From contig NZ_NFVA01000056.1 in assembly GCF_002264395.1 (NCBI RefSeq), forward strand, positions 1 through 46,887: a stretch of DNA of 46,887 bases. Direction: 5' to 3'. This DNA comes from Paenibacillus sp. VTT E-133291. GTDB taxonomy: Bacteria > Bacillota > Bacilli > Paenibacillales > Paenibacillaceae. The notes beneath the pieces were generated by a model. The model made no database searches and was not told the DNA's origin. It saw nothing but the letters and a program-made list of their open reading frames with translations. Position numbers and translations under genes: made by a program. How positions within the stretch are numbered: position 1 is the stretch's first letter; each line of letters opens with the position of its first letter. Of the stretch, positions 41,329 through 46,887 are shown piece by piece.

Positions 41329-42479
41329 TAAAAAAAATGGACGCATGGGGTGACTGTGACGATCTAGATGTAAAAGCAGCTGTTATGAAGCGGGTAAGGG
41401 CGATTCATGATCAACAGAAAATAATAGATGGAGAAATGACCCACTTCCGTGACGAGCTGGATTCATTCTCAAAGCCGGGAAATCCCGTTATGCAAAAGCA
41501 AGAGAAGATACTCCCGCATCCATCTAGGTTTAGAAAAAGACTTCTCTCAGGGGTATCCGCAGCTGCATTGCTGGGAATGATCGGATTTGGTGCTCTTCAG
41601 CTGTCTGGACTTGGGGATTTAGCGGAACATGGGAGCCAGTCTACAATTGATATCACACAGCCTTCGGATGGCGCTATTACATTAGTAAGCGGTGGAGGTA
41701 AAGCTATTGTTCAGACGGTTCACAATAATACCCCTGCTCCCACAACCTCTACTGCGATAGAGAAGTATCTAAGCTTATTAGAGACTTATAAAGAGCAAGT
41801 GCTTGCTTACTTGAACGTTGGAGAAATGGCTGCTTATTATGTGAATGATCCTGAATTTACTAAGTTGGTCAAAGGTTTAGGTTATGGAAATCAATTGCAG
41901 TACGCCTTCAAATCTCCTGTGTATACGAAGTATCAAGATTTCGCAAATGAATTAAAAGGGACTGGCGATTTCTGGCCAGAGCTGCCTTCCAAGCTCACTA
42001 ATGGTTATGAATTTGAGCAAGCAACTTTTAAAGCCGCTTCTCCTTACGGGTCGATAAACACGGAGCATAAAGAAATGTTTGAACAATTTCAAAAGAAAGC
42101 TAAGGCCGATGATACAGGCCAAAAGCTGTTTATGGAGAAGATAACTGTGAATGCCATAGAGAGTGCTGAGGTTACCTATCACAAGGGGGATCAAAGAATT
42201 ACATTATCCTTAAGCCAGAGTGAACTACTTGGAAACGGTGCACAACAAGTGTCCATCCTGGAAGGTCAGACTGCTGAAAAATGGTCTCTGACAAACACAG
42301 GTAAAGAGGCGGCTTTTATCGCTGCGAGTACACAGCAGGGGACCCAGGCTTGGTATTCCTTGAATCGTTTGTATTGGTATGATGAGGCCAGCCAGACGAT
42401 TCGTAGTCTAAATGATGGATTGAATAACAGTTTAACCCGTGAACAATGGCAAGTGATTGCCAATAGTTTTATTCGCTAG
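41286..42479 (+). CDS. Membrane anti-sigma factor candidate
   Basis: A 397-residue single-pass protein. Residues 1-85 are cytosolic, charged and helical, with one Cys and no HxxxCxxC zinc motif. Residues about 86-108 form the membrane helix (LLSGVSAAALLGMIGFGALQ). The extracellular part has a linker to about 155 and a sensor domain of about 240 residues with LNVGEMAAYYVND at 176-188, LPSKLTNGYEFEQATF, EVTYHKGDQRITLSL and LYWYDEASQTIRSL near the end. That pattern, LP-x-GY then YxxG then (L/V)W, recalls DUF4367-type sensor domains. The same pattern recurs in the two downstream genes. ATG 41286 behind GGGGGGACGGA overlaps the sigma gene. Anti-sigma role is inferred from position and topology. 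Confidence 0.72.
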   Translation: MVGQRQRSFVEEKMIKKMDAWGDCDDLDVKAAVMKRVRAIHDQQKIIDGEMTHFRDELDSFSKPGNPVMQKQEKILPHPSRFRKRLLSGVSAAALLGMIGFGALQLSGLGDLAEHGSQSTIDITQPSDGAITLVSGGGKAIVQTVHNNTPAPTTSTAIEKYLSLLETYKEQVLAYLNVGEMAAYYVNDPEFTKLVKGLGYGNQLQYAFKSPVYTKYQDFANELKGTGDFWPELPSKLTNGYEFEQATFKAASPYGSINTEHKEMFEQFQKKAKADDTGQKLFMEKITVNAIESAEVTYHKGDQRITLSLSQSELLGNGAQQVSILEGQTAEKWSLTNTGKEAAFIAASTQQGTQAWYSLNRLYWYDEASQTIRSLNDGLNNSLTREQWQVIANSFIR

Positions 42480-42506
42480 CTACTGCTGCTCTAATTGTAC
42501 TTTATG

Positions 42507-42538
42507 ATCCTTTCGTCTTTTGACGAAAGGATTTTTTT
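42507..42538 (+). terminator. Terminator after anti-sigma gene
   Basis: The stem ATCCTTTCGTC/GACGAAAGGAT with a TTTT loop is followed by seven Ts. It separates the sigma/anti-sigma pair from the secreted pair. Confidence 0.88.
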
Positions 42539-42548
42539 ATGAGAAAAA

Positions 42549-42577
42549 GTCCCTTTCTCCCATGCTGAAGTGTTATA
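42549..42577 (+). promoter_or_regulatory. Candidate ECF promoter, secreted pair
   Basis: GTCCCTTT (42549-42556), 15 bases, GTTATA (42572-42577). It is identical in both blocks and spacing to the site before the sigma gene, and lies between the terminator and the next start codon, so the pair probably has its own sigma-dependent transcript. Confidence 0.5.
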
Positions 42578-42639
42578 GAAGTGTAGTTGAAAAACAGGGC
42601 GAAATTACATCTACCCTTTTAGAAGGAGGTGATTAGAAC

Positions 42640-43455
42640 TTGAAGCTTAATAATCAATTCAAAAAAATACTGATGGCGATTTCTGCAGTAACCTTGCTGG
42701 GAATAGGAGTGGTCTTGGGTGGGGAAGTATCTGGCTTGTTCCTTTCGACCGCGTCGGCATCTGGACAGCAGGCTTCAGCACCAATCGATCAGAAGATTCA
42801 GAAGCAACTGGATGCACTCGAAGCAGGGTTGAAGGAAGGAACGTTAATGGCTTATTACGTACGTGATAAAGTTTCCAATCCTCAGGATACGATCAGCTTC
42901 TCTGGCAAAGGATTTGTTTTTAAAGACTATAAATCTTTTGCAGCTAAATTTAAAGCGCTAAAGGGGCCGTCTACTCCGCAGCCTGGCAATCTTCCTAAAG
43001 GCTTCGCGCTGGCTACAGCTATCATTTACCCACCGGTCGTAGCTAATGATTCAGATCTGTATTTACAGTTAGAGCAGGAACTAAAGGCAGCAGCAGCGGC
43101 AGGTGAGCCCCATAAACAGTTGTTCAGTAAAGTTGTTGGCTGGAGCCAGACTAAATTGTCCATGCAGCTGTATGCCAAAGGAAAAGCCAATTTTAGCATT
43201 GTAGCCGGGGCGCCGCCCGCCAAACTCCCCGAAGGAGCGGTACCTTTTGTACGAGCTACAGAAACTAAGAAAGAGCTGACGGTCAACGGAAGGAAAGTAG
43301 TGCTTACAACCGATTCCGCTAAAGATGCAAGCTTCAATACTAAACTGGTGTGGTTGGATAACTCAGGAACAGTGCAATATACCCTTTCAGACAATCGGGC
43401 CAGTAAACTGACGACAAATGAAATGCTGGCTGTAGCTAAAAGCATGATCAAATAA
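42640..43455 (+). CDS. Secreted paralogue of the anti-sigma sensor domain (1)
   Basis: A 271-residue exported protein. Residues about 8-41 form a signal peptide or N-terminal anchor (ISAVTLLGIGVVLGG, ending STASASG). The rest aligns by eye with the ectodomain of the upstream membrane protein: LKEGTLMAYYVRD (64-76), NLPKGFALATAIIYP, KVVGWSQTKLSMQLYAKG, VNGRKVVL and LVWLDNSGTVQYTLSDN followed by a helix AVAKSMIK. No transmembrane helix follows. TTG 42640 has a full AGAAGGAGGTGATT upstream. It is followed after 26 bp by its paralogue. No enzymatic motif is seen; a ligand-binding or decoy role is inference. Confidence 0.65.
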   Translation: MKLNNQFKKILMAISAVTLLGIGVVLGGEVSGLFLSTASASGQQASAPIDQKIQKQLDALEAGLKEGTLMAYYVRDKVSNPQDTISFSGKGFVFKDYKSFAAKFKALKGPSTPQPGNLPKGFALATAIIYPPVVANDSDLYLQLEQELKAAAAAGEPHKQLFSKVVGWSQTKLSMQLYAKGKANFSIVAGAPPAKLPEGAVPFVRATETKKELTVNGRKVVLTTDSAKDASFNTKLVWLDNSGTVQYTLSDNRASKLTTNEMLAVAKSMIK

Positions 43456-43481
43456 CCAGATGGTTAAAGGAGGATATCATA

Positions 43482-44288
43482 TTGATTATTAAAAAAAGTG
43501 CAGCTATTACGGCTTTAAGCTTAATAGTGTTGATGAGTGCGGTGAGTGGAACAGCAGGCGCAGTGCCTTCAGGAAGCAAGAATAAAAGCAAAGCCACCGC
43601 ACCCGTTGAACAGAATACGCCGGTATCGCCAACGATTGAAGCGTTGATTGTTAAAGAAAATGCGGTTCCCTTAAAAGCGGGCGAAATTAAGATCCTTTAT
43701 GTCAATGACAAGAAATCTAATCCAGATGAAACCTTGAGTATAAGCTATATGCCTTACAGATTCAGTTCCACAAATGAAGCAGCGCAGAAGTTATCTTCAT
43801 TAAGCGGAAAGTCACTCCTGATACCTGCTTCACTCCCGGAGGATTATAAGCTGCAGGATGTTGTTTTAAATCCAGTGCTGCCGATGTTTTTCAGCACAGA
43901 GTATAAAGCCCTCAGAGATCAGATAAAAGCCAAAGCACAAGCTGCTGGTAAAAAAGTGATTTCCCAAAGCTTGAAGTGGAGCGACACAGAAACTTCTATC
44001 ACCTATTTGCGAAATGGGGAGAGAGTGATTTTAAAATCTGCTCCTGCATATACGCTTCCGGAAGGGGTTACTTTGGCGCAGCTGCCTGGTGACCAAGATG
44101 AGAACTCGACCATCAATGGAGTTGAGTCAGTATACACTGTGTTTGGACCTCATCATGGAGATCTTAAAGTTCAGCTGGTATGGTCTAGTGTGGATGGAGG
44201 TACTGATTATAAGCTTACGAGTACAAAAAATACTGCGCAGACAAAAGCGGAGCTGGAGGCTATTGTAACAAGTCTTATAGCACAATAA
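43482..44288 (+). CDS. Secreted paralogue of the anti-sigma sensor domain (2)
   Basis: A 268-residue exported protein with a signal peptide (residues 1-27, ending GTAGA). It carries the same landmarks as its neighbour at the same residue positions: LKAGEIKILYVND (64-76), SLPEDYKLQDVVLNP, SLKWSDTETSITYLRNGERV, then INGVESVY and LVWSSVDGGTDYKL, ending LEAIVTSLIAQ. By eye the match to the other paralogue is modest (a minority of residues), so the duplication is not recent. TTG 43482 follows AAAGGAGGATATCATA. It is the last gene of the cassette, ended by the terminator at 44291-44325. Confidence 0.65.
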   Translation: MIIKKSAAITALSLIVLMSAVSGTAGAVPSGSKNKSKATAPVEQNTPVSPTIEALIVKENAVPLKAGEIKILYVNDKKSNPDETLSISYMPYRFSSTNEAAQKLSSLSGKSLLIPASLPEDYKLQDVVLNPVLPMFFSTEYKALRDQIKAKAQAAGKKVISQSLKWSDTETSITYLRNGERVILKSAPAYTLPEGVTLAQLPGDQDENSTINGVESVYTVFGPHHGDLKVQLVWSSVDGGTDYKLTSTKNTAQTKAELEAIVTSLIAQ

Positions 44289-44290
44289 AC

Positions 44291-44325
44291 AACGTCCTCC
44301 CGTACAGTCGGGAGGACGTTTCTTT
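44291..44325. terminator. Terminator between secreted pair and ligase gene
   Basis: The stem AACGTCCTCCCG (44291-44302) pairs with CGGGAGGACGTT (44309-44320) around TACAGT and is followed by TCTTT; it lies between convergent genes. Confidence 0.82.
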
Positions 44326-44335
44326 GGGGAAGAAC

Positions 44336-45283
44336 TCATCCTTTTTGCTCCATAGTGCAAGACTCCGGAGGAAGATCAACCTTAGCTTGAGTAACGGGCT
44401 GACGCAAAGTGCCTGAGGTATTCCATTCCAGAAAATGAACCTTGAAGACAAGCTTTGGTTTGATCCAAAATGCATTCTTACCTCGTTGCGGAACCTCTGC
44501 AAAGGGCATTTGATCTATTTTTAATTGATGTACCTCCGCAGTTAAGTCGCGTTTATCCTGTACAGTCAATTTGCCGGGTCCGGCATGCCCGATATAGTGT
44601 AGGTTACCATCATTGTCATACAGCCCGAGAAGCAATGCATTAACGATGCCGTCTCGGAACGTTACACCTCCGGCTACAGCCACAATGTCAGAAATGATTT
44701 TACGTTTCTGCCAGCGTTTATCTTTTCCACCCGGAGCATAAGTGCTGTTGATATCCTTGCAGACGATTCCCTCTAGGCTTTGGTTCTGAGCGGCGGCAAA
44801 CAGTTCTCCAGGATCGCTATAATTCGGTACGACTTGTACATGAGGATGGGGCAGCAGAATATCGCTTAGCAGCTGCTGCCGCGAACATAAAGGTTGATCC
44901 ATCGTCGATTGGCCATTGTACAACAAAATATCAAAAATCATATAAATGACAGGAACCTGATACCTAACGACAGAAATGGTGGAGCCATTCTTTAAGCTGT
45001 CCCTCCGCATGACCTCGTGGAATGAAGGTTTTCCATCCTTGAGTGCAATAATCTCACCATCAAGAATAACGGAGTCCGCTTTGCAGTAAGCAGATACATC
45101 CGTAAGCTCAGGGTATTGCGTTGTACGGTAATTGCCGCGTCTGTTAATAAGCTGAGTAGTGCTTCCGTCGTAATAGGACAACATGCGAACGCCATCCCAT
45201 TTAATCTGTGCAATCCACTGGTTGCCTGCTGGAAGCTGCCCAGCCAGTATGGGTTCAAAAGGAATAATAGGCTGAAGCTTCAT
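44336..45283 (-). CDS. ATP-dependent DNA ligase (LigD-type)
   Basis: A 315-residue ligase corresponding to the ligase domain of LigD. The adenylated Lys28 lies in KWDGVRML; other nucleotidyltransferase motifs are INRRGN, ILDGEIIAL, EGIVCKD and RWQKRK. The OB domain occupies about 210-310 (LLLGLYDNDGNLHYIGHAG and KPKLVFKVHFLEW). It seals double-strand breaks in non-homologous end joining with Ku. ATG 45283 follows TTAGGAGG and lies 12 bp after the Ku stop, so Ku and ligase form one operon. The polymerase domain is a separate gene at 39713-40597. Confidence 0.93.
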   Translation of the reverse strand: MKLQPIIPFEPILAGQLPAGNQWIAQIKWDGVRMLSYYDGSTTQLINRRGNYRTTQYPELTDVSAYCKADSVILDGEIIALKDGKPSFHEVMRRDSLKNGSTISVVRYQVPVIYMIFDILLYNGQSTMDQPLCSRQQLLSDILLPHPHVQVVPNYSDPGELFAAAQNQSLEGIVCKDINSTYAPGGKDKRWQKRKIISDIVAVAGGVTFRDGIVNALLLGLYDNDGNLHYIGHAGPGKLTVQDKRDLTAEVHQLKIDQMPFAEVPQRGKNAFWIKPKLVFKVHFLEWNTSGTLRQPVTQAKVDLPPESCTMEQKG

Positions 45284-45295
45284 CAGCAGAGCCTC

Positions 45296-46264
45296 CTAAG
45301 ATACGGTTGTTTTACTTTTGGGGCTACGACGCTTCGGTTTGGGTGCGATGACTGGAATCGGCCCAGAAGCTTCATTCTGCAGTTCGGCAGGTTCAGCTGC
45401 TGCTTTGGTCTTGGAAGTTTTTCTTTTGGCAGCCGGAGTCGCTTTAGTTTTTGTTTTCTTAGTACCTGTTAATGTAGGACCTGGATCCGTAGGAACATGC
45501 TGTACCGCCTGAATACTGGCCTGCAATGCTGCCATTAGATCAATTACATTGCTTTCCTGTTTGGCAGGAGCGATATGAAATTCTTCGCCTGCAATTTTAT
45601 GTGAGATTAGATCAAGCATACGCTGGCGATAATCATCGGTATATTTGGCCGGATCAAAAGGCGTGGACAGCTGTGAAATCAGCAGCTTCGCCATATCCAG
45701 CTCTTTATCATTCACCGTCCCTGCTTCGGGCAGGCCAGGCACTTGTGAGACTGGTCGCACTTCATCAGGATAAAAAATAGTCTCGATGGCGAGGCAATCC
45801 TCCAGCACACGAATAGCAGCGAGACTGCTTTTGGAACGAATCGAAATTTTGGCGATGCCAATTTTACCAGTTTGACGCATGGCCTCCATAAGAAGCCGGT
45901 ATGCATTTGTCCCTGCCTGATCCGGGGATAAATAATAGGTTTTTTGAAAATAAATCGGATCGATCTCCGTCAGATCGACAAAGTCGAGTATGGTAATGCT
46001 TTTGCTGCTTTCGTCGGTCAATTGATCCAGTTCCTCTTTGTCGAATAGAACAAATTTCCCTTTTTCATATTCATACCCCTTGCCGATTTCTTCCCAAGCC
46101 ACCTCTTTGTCACATACTGGACATTTACGTACATACGACAGAGGGCTGCCGCATTCCTTATGAATATAACGCAGGGAAATGTCCTTATCTTCCGTAGCGG
46201 AGAACATTTTAACCGGAACATGCACTAGCCCGAAGCTGATGGCTCCTTTCCAAACGGTATGCAT
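45296..46264 (-). CDS. ku: Ku protein, non-homologous end joining
   Basis: A 322-residue bacterial Ku homologue, which forms a ring on DNA ends and recruits the ligase. The N-terminus MHTVWKGAISFGLVHVPVKM is diagnostic; CGSPLSYVRKCPVC, KGYEYEKGKFVLF and ELDMAKLLISQL are further Ku landmarks. The last 65 residues are Lys/Pro/Thr-rich, resembling the basic tails that mediate DNA or ligase binding. ATG 46264 follows AGGAGGGG. Upstream on the minus strand, CATACTA (46309-46303) matches the -10 of sigma-G promoters, but its -35 is poor. Ku and LigD are forespore-expressed in B. subtilis. Confidence 0.95.
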   Translation of the reverse strand: MHTVWKGAISFGLVHVPVKMFSATEDKDISLRYIHKECGSPLSYVRKCPVCDKEVAWEEIGKGYEYEKGKFVLFDKEELDQLTDESSKSITILDFVDLTEIDPIYFQKTYYLSPDQAGTNAYRLLMEAMRQTGKIGIAKISIRSKSSLAAIRVLEDCLAIETIFYPDEVRPVSQVPGLPEAGTVNDKELDMAKLLISQLSTPFDPAKYTDDYRQRMLDLISHKIAGEEFHIAPAKQESNVIDLMAALQASIQAVQHVPTDPGPTLTGTKKTKTKATPAAKRKTSKTKAAAEPAELQNEASGPIPVIAPKPKRRSPKSKTTVS

Positions 46265-46403
46265 GAGAAACCCCTCCTGATCTAAGTTGGTCTGCTTTGG
46301 GTTAGTATGAGGCAGGAAAGGCTTTTCTAGCCGGGTGCATTTTTTGAGAAGCATGGGAAAATATAAAATCAGGCCTATAAAGCTGAGGAGGAGAATACAA
46401 GGA

Positions 46404-46574
46404 ATGGAACCCAGGGATAACGAGTGGACCGATGCATTAAGTGAGCAGGATATTCCAGCGGCAGTTGTGGATTGGAATAGTATTATAGCTCCACCGGAAG
46501 CAAGTCAGGTATCTGATTCGGAGAAGCTGGATGCAGAACGAACCCTCGAAGATACATCACCCTTAGAATCGTAA
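46404..46574 (+). CDS. Small acidic protein, unknown
   Basis: A 56-residue acidic, hydrophilic protein starting MEPRDNEWTDALSEQDIP. There is no signal peptide, membrane segment or motif that I recognise. ATG 46404 has TGAGGAGGAG about 13 bases upstream and AAGGA nearer. It diverges from ku and lies 28 bp before the SASP gene, so it could be a sporulation gene; that is only context. Confidence 0.5.
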   Translation: MEPRDNEWTDALSEQDIPAAVVDWNSIIAPPEASQVSDSEKLDAERTLEDTSPLES

Positions 46575-46602
46575 ACTATAGGAAAAATAAAGGAGGAGAA
46601 CA

Positions 46603-46791
46603 GTGGTGGACGTCAAACGGGCACAGGATATTTATGCTTCTAAAGAGACGGTAAGTGTACATTTGGATGGAGAACCTGTATGGATTGAGCATGTGGATGC
46701 ACAGAACGGAATGGCTACGGTTCAAGTGGGCTCTCGACCAACGAATACGCATACGGTAGGTGTTGAACGGTTAGAGGAGCAAGAACATTAA
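46603..46791 (+). CDS. sspH: H-type small acid-soluble spore protein
   Basis: A 62-residue protein matching the SspH family: VDVKRAQDIYASKETVSVHL, DGEPVWIEHVDAQNGMATVQ, and a C-terminus ending VERLEEQEH. SspH is a minor spore-core protein made in the forespore. Two in-frame GTG codons (46603, 46606) lie behind AAAGGAGGAGAACA; the first is used here. The proximity to ku and the ligase gene fits a spore DNA-protection and repair neighbourhood. Nothing more is visible from 46792 to the window end. Confidence 0.85.
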   Translation: MVDVKRAQDIYASKETVSVHLDGEPVWIEHVDAQNGMATVQVGSRPTNTHTVGVERLEEQEH

Positions 46792-46887
46792 CAGGGTTTG
46801 TTCGAAGAGCTGAGATAATCTAAATCACACGTTTATAAAAGAGACTCTTTATGCTTATCTGAACTGTGACCCGTAAGATGGAAACTT

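Overview
The window reads as chromosome of a spore-forming, Gram-positive Bacillota, most like Paenibacillus. The signs are strong AGGAGG-type ribosome binding sites, frequent TTG and GTG starts, an H-type small acid-soluble spore protein, a SleB-type cortex hydrolase, Ku plus split LigD-type repair enzymes, an SLH-anchored GH26 mannanase, YhgE, YitT and UgtP-like genes. I saw no rRNA, tRNA, CRISPR array, transposase or phage module. Most of the window is ordinary chromosomal content with a few accessory-looking cassettes.

Layout, left to right. 0-8 kb: a small unexplained ORF, a GC-rich GNAT acetyltransferase, a K+/H+-type antiporter, Dps under a PerR-like box, a coiled-coil membrane protein with an AIM24 protein, an M50-type membrane protease, an orphan VWA-associated C-terminal region and a WYL regulator. 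8-11 kb: molybdate uptake genes modA-modB without modC, convergent with a molybdate-binding-domain regulator, with a repeat-rich spacer between them. 11-13 kb: a minus-strand cassette of a small secreted MPKTG protein, a class F-like sortase and a polysaccharide deacetylase. 13-20 kb: a dGTPase and a 1598-residue surface mannanase. 19.7-25 kb: a GrpB gene with an internal deletion behind a promoter carrying a LexA-type box, a 2-hydroxyacid dehydrogenase, ThpR, SleB-like hydrolase, UPF0173 hydrolase and a UgtP/MGDG synthase-like glycosyltransferase. 25-28 kb: a TetR regulator and YhgE sharing an almost identical 31-bp operator-like site.

28-39.5 kb: GltB (no gltD beside it), an ABC-2 exporter pair, a bactofilin/M23 endopeptidase operon, cardiolipin synthase and a YitT protein. 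39.5-46.9 kb: the NHEJ genes (LigD-type polymerase, LigD-type ligase, Ku) flank a four-gene cassette made of an ECF sigma factor, an overlapping membrane anti-sigma candidate, and two secreted proteins that look like paralogues of the anti-sigma ectodomain. The sigma gene and the secreted pair are each preceded by the same motif, GTCCCTTT-N15-GTTATA, a good candidate for the promoter of this sigma factor. The window ends with a small acidic protein and an SspH-type spore protein.

The cassette at 40.7-44.3 kb is the best candidate for an undescribed system: a cell-surface signalling unit in which the sensor domain of the anti-sigma factor also exists as two free secreted copies. Second is the sortase whose apparent substrate ends just after MPKTG, with no membrane anchor or charged tail. 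All start sites were chosen by hand from Shine-Dalgarno spacing; function calls come from motif recognition without database searches.
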